From Roseiarcus sp049513815 (GTDB lineage Bacteria; Pseudomonadota; Alphaproteobacteria; Rhizobiales; Beijerinckiaceae), in contig JBEKVR010000001.1 in assembly GCA_049513815.1 (NCBI GenBank), positions 1-64,000 of the forward strand: a stretch of 64,000 bases of DNA, given 5' to 3'. The position numbers were made by a program, and so were the translations under genes. The notes beneath the pieces were generated by a model. That model ran no database searches. It had not been told where the DNA came from and worked only from the letters and a program-made list of their open reading frames with translations. Shown piece by piece: positions 42,560 through 51,420 of the stretch; the first letter of the stretch is position 1; every line of letters starts with the position of its first letter.

Positions 42560-43162
42560 ATGACCGTGTTGGCTGCCGTCGACGCCTTTCGCCGGGCCTC
42601 TCCAAGCGGAACCACGCTTGTCGAAGCTGACGTCGATGCGTTTCGCGCCGCCATGCGCCATCTCGCGAGCGGCGTTTGTCTCGTCACCCGCAGCGCCGGC
42701 GGTGTGCGCGCAGGCATGACTGCGACTGCGGTCGCGTCGCTCTCGCTCGATCCGCCGACGCTGATCGTCTGCGTCAATCGCGCGGCGTCGATTTACGCCG
42801 GCCTGACGCCCGGCGCCGCCCTCGGCGTCAGCGTTCTCGGCGCCGACCATCGCGAATTCGCCGAGCGTTTCGCCGGACGGACCGGCGAGGAAGGCGCCGA
42901 ACGGTTTCGCGAGGGCCGCTGGCGAATCGCGCCGAACGGCGCGCCGCTATTGTAGGACGCGCTCGCCGCGTTCGCGTGCGAGGTCGAAGAGATCGTCGAG
43001 CGTAACACTCACGCCATCGTCATCGGCCGCGTCAAACACGCCGCGACGGCCTCAGGCGGCGGCGCGCTCGTCTACTGGCGCGGCGGTTACGATCAACTGG
43101 GCTGGAGCGACGACGAACTGGCGCGCGCAACCGGCCTGTCGCCGCAAAACGCGCGCCGCTGA
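42560..43162 (+). pseudogene. Flavin reductase (NADH:FMN), interrupted by an in-frame TAG
   Basis: The frame starting at 42560 encodes the flavin-reductase-like split-barrel domain (FRAAMRHLASGVCLVTRSAGGVRAGMTATAVASLSLDPPTLIVCVNRAAS). It meets TAG at 42953 right after APLL. The same frame then continues for 68 more codons with the normal C-terminal half (DALAAFACEVEEIVERN.THAIVIGRV, ALVYWRGGYDQLGW) to a TGA at 43160. A single GAG to TAG change would explain it. The enzyme would supply FMNH2 to SsuD. As read it is truncated at 131 residues and probably inactive. Confidence 0.85.
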
Positions 43163-43418
43163 GGCGAGGTCGCGTCAAACGGCGCTTCGCGCGACGAGGC
43201 CTCGTCGCTGAATTTCCGATTGACGCCCGTTAAGCGCCCGCCGAGCCGCGCGACGAGCCGGGGATTGACAGCCGTCGCGCCCCGCGCGCCATTGCGCCCT
43301 GGCGGCTATGTTCGGCCGCTCGGCTGAAGCCTCGAAGCACCGCTCGCCGCCTCAGGAAGGCGGACGGGCGCGCTTCGCTCGGCGAGGCCCCACATTCCGC
43401 CAGACGAAAGGCGAAACG

Positions 43419-44867
43419 ATGTTGAAGCTCAACGACCCGTCGCTGTTGCGCGACCGCGCCTATATCGGCGGCGTCTGGGCCGAGACGGCGAATCGCAAGG
43501 CGGTCTACAACCCAGCCAACGGCGCGCTGATCGCCGAAGTCGCCGACGTTGGCGTCGCCGGCGCGCGCGCGGCGATCGACGCCGCCGCGGCGGCGTTTCC
43601 CGCCTGGTCGGCCAAGACCGCGCGCGAGCGCTCGGCGATCCTCCTCGAGTGGAACCGGCTGATGCTCGACAACGCCGACGACCTCGCACGCATTCTAACC
43701 GCCGAGATGGGCAAGCCGTTGGCCGAAGCGAGAGGCGAGATCCTCTACGGCGCGAGCTTCGTCGAATGGTTCGCACAGGAAGCGCGGCGGGTCTACGGCG
43801 ACGTGATTCCCGGCCATCTCGCCGACAAGCGCATCCTCGTCCTCAAGCAGCCGATCGGCGTCGCGGCGGCGATTACGCCGTGGAACTTCCCCAACGCGAT
43901 GATCGCGCGCAAGGTCGCGCCCGCTCTTGCCGCCGGCTGCACGTTCGTCTCGCGCCCGGCCGAGCTGACGCCGCTTTCGGCCCTGGCGATGGCGGCGCTC
44001 GGCGAGCGCGCCGGCGTTCCCGCCGGCGTCTTCAACGTCGTCACCAGCGCCGACGCGTCTGGCGTCGGCCAGGAATTCTGCGCCAACCCGAAAGTGCGCA
44101 AGATCTCGTTCACCGGCTCGACGCGAGTCGGCTCGATCCTGATGCGCCAGAGCGCCGACGGCATCAAGAAGCTCAGCCTCGAGCTCGGCGGCAACGCGCC
44201 GTTCATCGTCTTCGATGACGCCGATCTCGACCAAGCGGTCGAAGGCGCGTTGATCGCCAAGTTCCGCAACGCCGGCCAGACCTGCGTCTGCGCCAACCGC
44301 ATCTATGTACAGCGCGGCGTATTCGAGCCGTTCGCCGACAAGCTCGCCACGGCGGTCGCTAAGCTGAAGGTCGGCGACGGGGCCGAGCCGGGCGTGCAGA
44401 TCGGTCCGGTGATCTCGCCCGCGGCGCTGGCCAAGATCGAGGCGCACGTCGCCGATGCGCTGGCGCACGGCGCCAAGGCGGCGGTCGGCGGCAAGCGCCA
44501 TCCGGCCGGCGCGTTGTTCTATGAGCCGACCGTGCTCGTCGGCGCCGACGCGACGATGAAACTCGCGCGCGAGGAAACCTTCGGCCCAGTCGCGCCGCTG
44601 TTCGCCTTCGACACGGTCGAGGACGTGATCGCGATGGCCAACGACACCGAATTCGGCCTTGCCTCCTACTTTTACGCGCGCGATCTCTCGCGGGTGTGGA
44701 AGGTGGCGGAGGCGCTCGAATACGGCATGGTCGGCGTCAACACCGGCCTGATCTCGACCGCCGAGGCGCCGTTCGGCGGCGTCAAGGCGTCGGGAATCGG
44801 CCGCGAAGGATCGAAATACGGCATCGACGAATATCTGACCCTCAAATACGTCTGCCTGTCGGTCTAA
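43419..44867 (+). CDS. gabD: NAD(P)-dependent succinate-semialdehyde dehydrogenase
   Basis: A 482-residue aldehyde dehydrogenase. The ATG at 43419 (MLKLNDPSLLRDRAYIGG) is chosen over an upstream frame. TPWNFPNAMIARKVAPALAAGC, the cofactor block FTGSTRVGSIL, the catalytic glutamate in LELGGNAPFIVF, the catalytic cysteine in NAGQTCVCANRIYVQ and the ETFGPVAPLF region all fit GabD. It oxidises succinate semialdehyde to succinate in GABA breakdown. One oddity: the usual KPAE lysine that contacts the cofactor is Arg (SRPAE). Confidence 0.88.
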   Translation: MLKLNDPSLLRDRAYIGGVWAETANRKAVYNPANGALIAEVADVGVAGARAAIDAAAAAFPAWSAKTARERSAILLEWNRLMLDNADDLARILTAEMGKPLAEARGEILYGASFVEWFAQEARRVYGDVIPGHLADKRILVLKQPIGVAAAITPWNFPNAMIARKVAPALAAGCTFVSRPAELTPLSALAMAALGERAGVPAGVFNVVTSADASGVGQEFCANPKVRKISFTGSTRVGSILMRQSADGIKKLSLELGGNAPFIVFDDADLDQAVEGALIAKFRNAGQTCVCANRIYVQRGVFEPFADKLATAVAKLKVGDGAEPGVQIGPVISPAALAKIEAHVADALAHGAKAAVGGKRHPAGALFYEPTVLVGADATMKLAREETFGPVAPLFAFDTVEDVIAMANDTEFGLASYFYARDLSRVWKVAEALEYGMVGVNTGLISTAEAPFGGVKASGIGREGSKYGIDEYLTLKYVCLSV

Positions 44868-44887
44868 GTCCGCGTTCGTTGCGACCG

Positions 44888-44974
44888 CTATTCGTCGTCG
44901 AGCGTCGGCGCGTCGGCGGCGAAATCGAGGAACAGGCCGAGGCACAGCAGCCAGAGGGTCGCGACCGCCGTCAT
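44888..44974 (-). CDS. Possible small hydrophobic peptide (28 aa) behind the chemoreceptor gene
   Basis: MTAVATLWLLCLGLFLDFAADAPTLDDE, one hydrophobic helix with an acidic tail, from an ATG at 44974 with GGAGA upstream. It lies 22 bases after the chemoreceptor stop on the same strand. Peptides of this kind occur as small membrane proteins, but so short a frame needs outside support. Confidence 0.3.
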   Translation of the reverse strand: MTAVATLWLLCLGLFLDFAADAPTLDDE

Positions 44975-44996
44975 CGCCGTCTCTCCGCGTTGGCGC

Positions 44997-46487
44997 TCAT
45001 TCCGCGGCGACGCGCGCGGCGCGGGCGCGCGGCGGTTGGCGGCGTTCGCCGGCGCGGGCGAGGCTGAAGCGGCCGGTCAATCGGTCGAGCTCGTTCGCCT
45101 GCGCGGCGAGCGCGCGCGCAGCCGCCGTGGTTTGTTGCGCCATTTCGGCGTTGCGCTGGGTCGTCTGATCCATTTGCGACACCGCGCGATCGACCTGCTG
45201 CAGCGCGCTCGCCTGCTCCTCGGCGCTGGCGGCGATGGAGGAGACGACGTTGTCGATCTCGACAACCTGAGCGACGATGCGTTCCAGCGCCTTGCCGGTC
45301 TGCCCGACGAGGTCGACGCCGAGGCCGACCTGGGTCGCCGAAGACGAAATGAGCCCCTTGATCTCCTTCGCCGCTTCGGCCGAGCGTTGCGCCAGCGCGC
45401 GCACTTCCGAGGCGACCACGGCGAAGCCGCGCCCCGCGTCGCCGGCGCGCGCCGCCTCGACGCCGGCGTTGAGCGCCAGCAGATTGGTCTGGAACGCGAT
45501 CTCGTCGATGACGCCGATGATGCGCACGATATGCTTTGACGATTGCTCGATGCCGCCCATCGCCGCGATCGTCTGCCGGACGATCTCGCCGCTGCGCTCG
45601 GCGTCGCCCTTGGCCGCCGAGACGACCTTGTGCGCCGCGCCGACGACTTGAGCGGTCTTCTTGACCGTGTCGGTGATCTGGTCGACCGCCGACGCGCTCT
45701 GCTCGAGGTTTGCCGCCTGGCCCTCGGTGCGGTTCGACAATTCGTCGATCGCGCCGGAAATCTCGGCGGCGCCGCCGCGGATCGTCGCGACGACGTCCGC
45801 GATCGCGCCCATCGCCGAGCGCAACGCCTCGGCGGCGGTGTTGAAGTCGAGGCGCAGCCGATCGGCCTCGTCGCGCAACTTGGTTTCGACCCGCGCCACG
45901 AGGTCGCCCTTGGCGAGTTCGGCGAGTCCAGCGCCGAGCGCGGCGACGACCGTCTCCAGCCGTTCGGCGGCGCGCGCGCGCTCGGCGGCGATCGCCGCCT
46001 CGGCTTCCTTGACCGCGGTCAGATCCTGCAGCGTCTCGACGACGCCGATCACGGCGCCGGCGGAGTCGCGCACCAGGTCGGCGTCGATCGCCAGATAGAC
46101 GCGCGCGCCGCGCGGCAGGTCGCACCAGTTCTTGGCTTGCAGGCGGTCGCTGCCGCCGCCGTCGCCTTGCGCGGCGTAAAGCGAGCCCACTTTCGCCGCG
46201 CCCCCTTCGAGCGCGAGGTCGGCCAGGCACGGACGCGCCGCGAGGTAGAAGCCCTTCCAATGATCCTTGGTCCCGATCACCTTGGCCGCCTCGAGGCCGG
46301 TCAAGCGGGCGCAGGCGTCGTTCCAGACCGCGACGCGGCCGTTGCGGTCGAGGACGAATGTCGCCACCGCCATCTCGTCGATGACCCGCGCCGCGTGCCG
46401 ACGGAGATCAGACCGGTCGCCGCCAGTCTTGCCCTTGCTGGGCCTGCGGATTGCCGCGATCGCCTGCCTGAAGCGGGAAAGAACCAT
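44997..46487 (-). CDS. Soluble methyl-accepting chemotaxis protein with a PAS domain
   Basis: A 496-residue chemoreceptor without transmembrane segments. A PAS domain covers about residues 36-160 (VATFVLDRNGRVAVWNDACARLTG ... GVVETLQDLTAVKEAE). A HAMP-like linker with ELAKGDLVARV follows, and then the signalling coiled coil with the conserved hairpin tip EIAFQTNLLALNAGVEAARAGDAGRGFAVVASEVR. It should sense an intracellular cue (redox, a small ligand or energy state) and control CheA. No che genes are nearby. Confidence 0.92.
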   Translation of the reverse strand: MVLSRFRQAIAAIRRPSKGKTGGDRSDLRRHAARVIDEMAVATFVLDRNGRVAVWNDACARLTGLEAAKVIGTKDHWKGFYLAARPCLADLALEGGAAKVGSLYAAQGDGGGSDRLQAKNWCDLPRGARVYLAIDADLVRDSAGAVIGVVETLQDLTAVKEAEAAIAAERARAAERLETVVAALGAGLAELAKGDLVARVETKLRDEADRLRLDFNTAAEALRSAMGAIADVVATIRGGAAEISGAIDELSNRTEGQAANLEQSASAVDQITDTVKKTAQVVGAAHKVVSAAKGDAERSGEIVRQTIAAMGGIEQSSKHIVRIIGVIDEIAFQTNLLALNAGVEAARAGDAGRGFAVVASEVRALAQRSAEAAKEIKGLISSSATQVGLGVDLVGQTGKALERIVAQVVEIDNVVSSIAASAEEQASALQQVDRAVSQMDQTTQRNAEMAQQTTAAARALAAQANELDRLTGRFSLARAGERRQPPRARAARVAAE

Positions 46488-46905
46488 GCTCGGAGCCCTC
46501 GCTGAGCCGGACCGCTGGAACGCGACGACGCTGCAAGACGTGACGAAAAATGCCGCGGCGCAGGCGTCTCGCCGCCGTCCGCGCCCCTTTTGGACGTCGC
46601 CTTGCCGGCTCTCTGAGGAGGCTGCGCGACTGACGCTGATCGCTAGTGGGCGGAGCTTGCCTCAGACTGACGAGGGCTCCGGCGACGTCGGAACCCGCGG
46701 CAAAGCGGCGCGCCCGCGCGCGCGCCGGCGCGCGTGCGAGGACTGCGCCGGCAGATAAAATCATTGTGTGCGCAGGGCGTTGGCCTTGCAGGGACGCCGC
46801 AAGGACGCCCCCACTAGGCGCATTGCTGCAATGCGGCGTATTCGATTGCCGAATGGCGCCGTTTGTGGCAAGAGCCCGCTCACTTAACGAATCCCACGAG
46901 GCGGA
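46488..46905. other. Intergenic region between divergent genes
   Basis: About 420 bases holding the promoters of the chemoreceptor (leftward) and the DUF6481 gene (rightward). A run of alternating GC (46709-46738) is prominent. No ORF with a plausible start was found. Confidence 0.5.
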
Positions 46906-47322
46906 ATGTCGTTTTTCACTAGCAACCGATTTCAGGACCGTCAGGCCGCCGCCGCCGAGGCGCGCAAAGCGATGGCGGAGAAGTTTCTCTCCCGCCCGAA
47001 ATACGACCCCAACGATCCCGCCGTGAAGGAACGCGAGGCCAAACGCCGCGCGGTCCTTGAAGCGCGCGCGGCGCGCGAGGTGGAGCGTGAGCGCCGTCGC
47101 GCCGAAGCCGCGGCTGCCGAAGCGGCAAGGCTCGCCGCCGAGGAAGCGGCTCGGGTCGAGGCTTTGCGCCAGGAGGCGCTCGCCCTCGAGGCCGCCGAAA
47201 ACGCTCGTCGCGCGGAAGAGGAGCGGCTCGAATATGAGCGCAAACTCGATCGCGACGCTCGCTACGCCGCCCGCAAGGAGCGCAAGAAGAAGGCCAAGAG
47301 CCCCTTCGAACGCTACCGCTGA
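46906..47322 (+). CDS. DUF6481-type charged coiled-coil protein (138 aa)
   Basis: MSFFTSNRFQDRQAAAAEARKAMAEKF, then a continuous Arg/Glu/Ala coiled coil (residues 40-110) and a Lys-rich C-terminal tail (KERKKKAKSPFERYR). The sequence pattern matches small DUF6481 proteins of Hyphomicrobiales. No enzyme motif or membrane segment. Function unknown; possibly RNA- or ribosome-associated. Confidence 0.65.
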   Translation: MSFFTSNRFQDRQAAAAEARKAMAEKFLSRPKYDPNDPAVKEREAKRRAVLEARAAREVERERRRAEAAAAEAARLAAEEAARVEALRQEALALEAAENARRAEEERLEYERKLDRDARYAARKERKKKAKSPFERYR

Positions 47323-47408
47323 GTCCTTTGTTGATCGCCGGTCGCGACTGGGGCAAATAGAGCCCCCGAGTCGGCGAACGCGGCTTTCTTCAATGGGACA
47401 GCGTTAGA

Positions 47409-48710
47409 ATGGCGAAACCTCTACGGGTCGGCCTTGCGGGCGTGGGCACCGTCGGCGGGGCGTTAGCGCGCCTTCTGCAGCGGCGGCGGGGCGACCTGAG
47501 CGCGCGTACGGGACGCGACATCGCCATCGTCGCGGTCAGCGCCCTCAGCCGGAGCGAATGCGGCCCCGGCTTGGAGCAGGCCGCCTTCTACAACGACGCC
47601 ACCGCACTGGCCGCGAGCGCGGACATCGACGTCTTCGTCGAAGCGATCGGCGGCGCGAACGGGCCGGCTTACGCCGCCGCGCGCGCGGCGTTGTCGCGCG
47701 GCCTGCCGATGGTGACCTCCAACAAGGCGATGATCGCCGCGCACGGTTTCGAGCTGGCGACGCTTGCCGAATCCCACGGCGCGGCGCTCGCCTTCGAGGC
47801 GTCGGTCGGGGGCGGCATTCCGGTCATCAAGACCCTGCGCGAAGGCCTGGCGGGCAACGAAGTGCGCCGCGTTTCGGGCATTCTCAACGGCACCTGCAAT
47901 TACATCCTGTCGCGCATGGAAAGCGATGGCCTGTCGTTCGACGCCTGTCTCGCCGAAGCGCAGAAGCTGGGCTACGCCGAGGCCAATCCGACCTTCGACA
48001 TCGGCGGCTTCGACACCGCCCACAAGATCGCCATTCTCGCCTCGCTTGCCTTTGGCACCAAGATCGACGCCGACGCCGTTTCGGTCGAGGGCATCGAGAC
48101 GATTACGCTTGCCGACCTCGCCGCCGCCGACGAACTCGGCTACCGCATCAAGCTGCTCGGCGTCGCCGAGCGCACCGCCAAGGGCGTCGAACAGCGCGTC
48201 CATCCGACCATGGTCGCCAAGTCCGAGCCGCTGGCGCAAACCATGGGCGTTCTCAACGCGGTGTCGATCGACGGCGACGCGATCGGCGCGCTGACGCTGG
48301 TCGGGCCCGGGGCGGGCGGCGACGCCACCGCCTCGGCGGTCGCCGCCGATATCTGCGACATCGCGCGCGGCCACGTCGGGCCGGCGTTCGGCCGGCCGAT
48401 CGCGGCGCTGGTCGAGGCCGAGCGCGTGCCGATGCAGCGCCATGAGGGCGGCTATTACGTGCGCATGTCGGTCGTCGACCGGCCCGGTTCGGTGGCGGTG
48501 ATCGCCAAGCGGATGGGCGAGCGCAGCATTTCGCTCGAAGCGATCATGCAAAAGCGGTCGGACGCCGGCGCACCGGCGAGCGAGTTCGTGCCGGTGGTGC
48601 TGATCACCAAGGCCACCACCGAAGCCTCGATCCGTGAAGCGCTGGAACTGGCGGTCGGAGACGGCGTGGTGCGCGAGAAGCCGCAGGTGATCCGCATCGA
48701 GCGGGCCTGA
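47409..48710 (+). CDS. hom: Homoserine dehydrogenase
   Basis: A 433-residue enzyme reducing aspartate semialdehyde to homoserine, the branch point to threonine and methionine. The N-terminal NAD(P) fold has GLAGVGTVGGALARLL, the central catalytic part has NGTCNYILSRM and AEANPTFDIGGFDTAHKIAILAS, and the C-terminal ACT domain (about 350-430; YYVRMSVVDRPGSVAVIAKRMGERSISLEAIMQ) gives feedback control. All normal. A decayed copy of this ACT domain lies 760 bases downstream (49469-49607). Confidence 0.96.
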   Translation: MAKPLRVGLAGVGTVGGALARLLQRRRGDLSARTGRDIAIVAVSALSRSECGPGLEQAAFYNDATALAASADIDVFVEAIGGANGPAYAAARAALSRGLPMVTSNKAMIAAHGFELATLAESHGAALAFEASVGGGIPVIKTLREGLAGNEVRRVSGILNGTCNYILSRMESDGLSFDACLAEAQKLGYAEANPTFDIGGFDTAHKIAILASLAFGTKIDADAVSVEGIETITLADLAAADELGYRIKLLGVAERTAKGVEQRVHPTMVAKSEPLAQTMGVLNAVSIDGDAIGALTLVGPGAGGDATASAVAADICDIARGHVGPAFGRPIAALVEAERVPMQRHEGGYYVRMSVVDRPGSVAVIAKRMGERSISLEAIMQKRSDAGAPASEFVPVVLITKATTEASIREALELAVGDGVVREKPQVIRIERA

Positions 48711-48761
48711 GGGCTGCGCTCGCCGTCTCTTTTCTGAGCGTTGAGGAGAAGAGTCCCTGTG

Positions 48762-49400
48762 ATGCGGCTCGACGACGGGAAGCTGATCGCGCTCGCGCGA
48801 TCCGTGATCGAGGCGGACCAGAAGGCGGTTCACGCCGCGCTCGAAGCGGTGGACGAGGAGTTTATCCAGGTCGCGAGGCTTCTCGCCGGCGCCGAAGGGA
48901 AGGTGCTGGTCACCGGCAGCGGCACCTCGGGGGCGATTGCCGCGCGGGCTGCGCACATGCTCTCGGTTTGCGGCTGTCCGGCGTTCTATCTTCCGCCCGA
49001 CGACGGCCTGCATGGCGGGTTGGGCGTACTGCAGCGGAACGATCTTCTGATTGCGTTGTCGAAGGGCGGCGGTTCGGCGGCGCTGAACGAATTCTGCAGC
49101 CGGGCGAAGTCGCTCTGTCGGGCGGTGATCGCCATCACCGCTGCGCCGAAATCCGCGCTGGCTGGGATCGCCGACCATGTCGTCGCGCTGAAACTCGAGG
49201 ATGACGCGGATCTCGGCGGCGTCGTCGCAACCGGCAGTTCTCTCGCGACTGCCGCCATCCTCGACGCGCTTTGCGAGGTCGCGCGCGTCTCGCGCGGCTA
49301 CGACTGGCGGCGTCTGCTCTTTACCCATCCATCGGGCGCAGTCGGACGCGACGCGGCCCAAACGATTGAGCGCCTGATGCGGTCGCCGACCGAGGAATGA
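48762..49400 (+). CDS. SIS-domain sugar-phosphate isomerase-like protein (212 aa)
   Basis: The ATG at 48762 follows an in-frame GTG at 48759, which is an alternative start. A single SIS domain: GKVLVTGSGTSGAIAARAAHML binds the sugar phosphate, DLLIALSKGGGSAALNEF is the second conserved loop, and the C-terminal TGSSLATAAILDAL resembles KdsD/GutQ arabinose-5-phosphate isomerases. Unlike those it lacks CBS domains. The substrate is unknown. In many relatives I would expect glpX at this place after hom. Confidence 0.82.
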   Translation: MRLDDGKLIALARSVIEADQKAVHAALEAVDEEFIQVARLLAGAEGKVLVTGSGTSGAIAARAAHMLSVCGCPAFYLPPDDGLHGGLGVLQRNDLLIALSKGGGSAALNEFCSRAKSLCRAVIAITAAPKSALAGIADHVVALKLEDDADLGGVVATGSSLATAAILDALCEVARVSRGYDWRRLLFTHPSGAVGRDAAQTIERLMRSPTEE

Positions 49401-49468
49401 CGCGGTCTGGGCTGTTGTCGCCGACGTCGCGCCCGCCTCGAGGCGCGAGTCGCCAGTCACGCCGCGAC

Positions 49469-49607
49469 GTCGTCGACGTCTTCGGGGTCGCCAACGCCTC
49501 GGTCGTTTGCGCCAGAACGTCTCGCTCGAAACGATCACGCAAAGGCGCTCACACACGGGCGCGCCGGCGGCGAGAGGCAGCAGGCGATCCGTATCGAGCA
49601 GGCCTAG
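49469..49607 (+). pseudogene. Degenerate fragment of the hom 3' end (ACT domain)
   Basis: Aligned to hom 48473-48710 by eye: GTCGTCGAC then a diverged stretch, TCTCGCTCGAAACGATCACG against TTTCGCTCGAAGCGATCATG, then after a deletion GATCCGTATCGAGCAGGCCTAG against GATCCGCATCGAGCGGGCCTGA. The reading frame is broken, and the part encoding the middle of the ACT domain is missing. It is a relic of a duplication or rearrangement. Confidence 0.75.
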
Positions 49608-50482
49608 CTCGGGTCGAGCAGGCCGAACAGGCTCACCAGCGCGACGACCGCCGCGCCGAGGACGAGCTCGGCGACGCAATTTCGTGTCAAGGCGCGTTGC
49701 GCTGTCTCCTTCAGCGCCAACTGCGGCGCGAGGACATAGCGGTTGAATAGCGCCAGCGCGACCATCGTCGCGACCAGGGCGAGCTTGGCGGCGAGCAGCG
49801 CGCGATAGGGCGTCGTCGGCGCCAGCGCGCCGAGACCGCCGGTCAGCGCGACGTTGACGATCCCCGTCAGCGCGATCAGTGCGACGTCGAGCTGCCCCCA
49901 GAACGAGAATCGTCGCATCGCCGTCGCCGCGGCTACGCTCAGGCGCAGGTCGCGATAGGCGCTGAGGCTGAGCGCGAACATCGGCAGACCGCCGAACCAC
50001 GCCGCCGCCGCGAGCAGATGCAGCGCGTCGTTGGCGCGATGGAGGGCGCCGACGGCGCCGGCCTGCATCGCCGAGTGGCCGACGAGGCCGAGGCTCGCCA
50101 GTTGCAACGTCGCGCCGACGACGAGGAGCTTCAGCGTTGGGCCGCCGCGGCCGAGCGCCAGCGCGACGACGAGCGCGGCGGCGAGGCCGAGACGCCACAG
50201 CCAAACGGCGCCGAACTGAGTGTCGGTCAGAACCGCGCCGATCGCTTGCGGATCGACCAATGCGCTCCAGTCGCCGGCCATTGACGCCGACTCGAGCGCG
50301 AGCCAGGCGAGCGCGCCAAGCGCAGCGATCGGGATCGTCGCCGCCGCGATGGCGCGCGTCGCCGGGGCAAGCGCGCGCGAGAGATCGGGCGGCGCCAACG
50401 CGGCGACAAAGGCCGTCGCGCCGAACAGCGTCATCGCCGCCGCGAAATGGGCGAAGCGGCAGAATGCGAGCGCCGCCTCCAT
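49604..50482 (-). CDS. copD: CopD-family copper-transport membrane protein
   Basis: A 292-residue inner-membrane protein with eight predicted hydrophobic helices. AFCRFAHFAAAMTLFGATAFVAAL at the start and ALHRANDALHLLAAAAWFGGLPMFALSL in the middle are typical of CopD, with histidines in the membrane that can bind copper. It ends the copper operon, 29 bases after PCuAC, and probably moves copper into the cytoplasm after capture by CopC. Confidence 0.9.
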   Translation of the reverse strand: MEAALAFCRFAHFAAAMTLFGATAFVAALAPPDLSRALAPATRAIAAATIPIAALGALAWLALESASMAGDWSALVDPQAIGAVLTDTQFGAVWLWRLGLAAALVVALALGRGGPTLKLLVVGATLQLASLGLVGHSAMQAGAVGALHRANDALHLLAAAAWFGGLPMFALSLSAYRDLRLSVAAATAMRRFSFWGQLDVALIALTGIVNVALTGGLGALAPTTPYRALLAAKLALVATMVALALFNRYVLAPQLALKETAQRALTRNCVAELVLGAAVVALVSLFGLLDPS

Positions 50483-50511
50483 CGCGCGCTAACTCGCCGT
50501 CGCGCCGCCGC

Positions 50512-51006
50512 TCACATCTTCATCCCCTTCATATCCATGCCCTTCATGTCGCCGCCGGAGGCGCCGATTCCGACGACCGGGAAATCGACCGTCACCGCGC
50601 CAGCGCGCTCGAAAGTCAGCGTCAGCTTCGCCGTCTCGCCCTTGACCAGCGGATGCTTGAGCCCGGTGAGCATGAGGTGGTATGCGCCGGGCGTCAGCTT
50701 GACGTCGCCATGGGCGGGGATCGCCAGGCCGTCCTTCAGTTCGCTCATCTGCATCACGTTGCCCTGCATCGACATCTCGTGGATCTCGACGCTGGCGAAA
50801 TCGGCTGTGCCGCCGGTCAGCTTGTCGGCGTCGCCGCCGGCGTTGCGGATCTCGACATAGGCGGCGCCGACGTCGGCCCCTTTCGGCGTCGCGCGCGCCC
50901 ACGGCTTCTCGATCGTCAGGTCGCCCGCCTTGATTCCTTCGGCAAGCGCGGGCGCGGCGACCAGCGACAGCGCGAGCGCCGTGGCGATGGCGTGAAAACG
51001 AGTCAT
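50512..51006 (-). CDS. PCu(A)C-family periplasmic copper chaperone
   Basis: A 164-residue exported protein; signal peptide ends ALA-E. The cupredoxin-like domain has IHEMSMQGNVMQMSEL and GAYHLMLTGL, a His/Met set (His-76, Met-78, Met-87, His-110, Met-112) close to the H(M)x10Mx21HxM copper(I) motif. The C-terminal tail DMKGMDMKGMKM adds five methionines that could bind more copper. PCu(A)C proteins load CuA of cytochrome oxidase. The spacing of the motif differs by one residue from the usual. Confidence 0.9.
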   Translation of the reverse strand: MTRFHAIATALALSLVAAPALAEGIKAGDLTIEKPWARATPKGADVGAAYVEIRNAGGDADKLTGGTADFASVEIHEMSMQGNVMQMSELKDGLAIPAHGDVKLTPGAYHLMLTGLKHPLVKGETAKLTLTFERAGAVTVDFPVVGIGASGGDMKGMDMKGMKM

Positions 51007-51046
51007 GCTTGAATCCCTTTCTGGTTGCGGATTGGCGGCGGCGCGT

Positions 51047-51412
51047 TCACGGCTTCACCGTGAACGAAAAGTCGCCTTGGGTATGATGGGTGTCGGTCGA
51101 CACCGCGCTCCAGCGCACGGTGTAGACGCCGGGCGGTAGCGGTTTGGCAATCGGCGCGACGAAGACCGTCGCGTCGCCGGATTCGGTTTTCGCCGCGCCG
51201 AGCGCGATCGCCGCGCCGTCGGCGGCGGTCAGCGCAATCTTCGAGAATCGCGGCTCGACGCCTTCGCTGAACGTCAAGCGGATTTCGCTCGCCGACGCGA
51301 CGGTCGCGCCGACGGCGGGCGTCGCCTTGACGAGTTGCGCATGGGCGTAGACCGCCGTCGTGGCGAGGGCGAAAGCGACGGCGAGGGCGGTTCGTTGCAT
51401 GGTCTTGTGCAT
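51047..51412 (-). CDS. copC: CopC-family periplasmic copper-binding protein
   Basis: A 121-residue protein. The ATG at 51412 has GATGAGG upstream; a further ATG at 51424 overlaps the previous stop (ATGA). The signal peptide ends VYA-H, so mature CopC starts with His, the N-terminal copper ligand. It also has ATPAVGATVASASEIRLTFSEGVEP and the DTHHTQGDFSFTV motif that supplies Asp/His ligands of the Cu(II) site. Confidence 0.92.
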   Translation of the reverse strand: MHKTMQRTALAVAFALATTAVYAHAQLVKATPAVGATVASASEIRLTFSEGVEPRFSKIALTAADGAAIALGAAKTESGDATVFVAPIAKPLPPGVYTVRWSAVSTDTHHTQGDFSFTVKP

Positions 51413-51420
51413 GTCGGGCC

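Noticed and set aside
42953..42955. Pyrrolysine or other programmed readthrough at the amber codon
   Set aside because: No pylTSBCD genes or special context are seen, and flavin reductases are not known to use recoding. A nonsense mutation or sequence error is simpler.
46709..46738. Alternating GC run as a possible Z-DNA or recombination element
   Set aside because: Short GC alternations are frequent at this base composition and nothing else supports a function.
47463..50204. 913-codon minus-strand ORF
   Set aside because: Antisense to hom and the SIS gene and out of frame with copD; composition is typical of a shadow frame.
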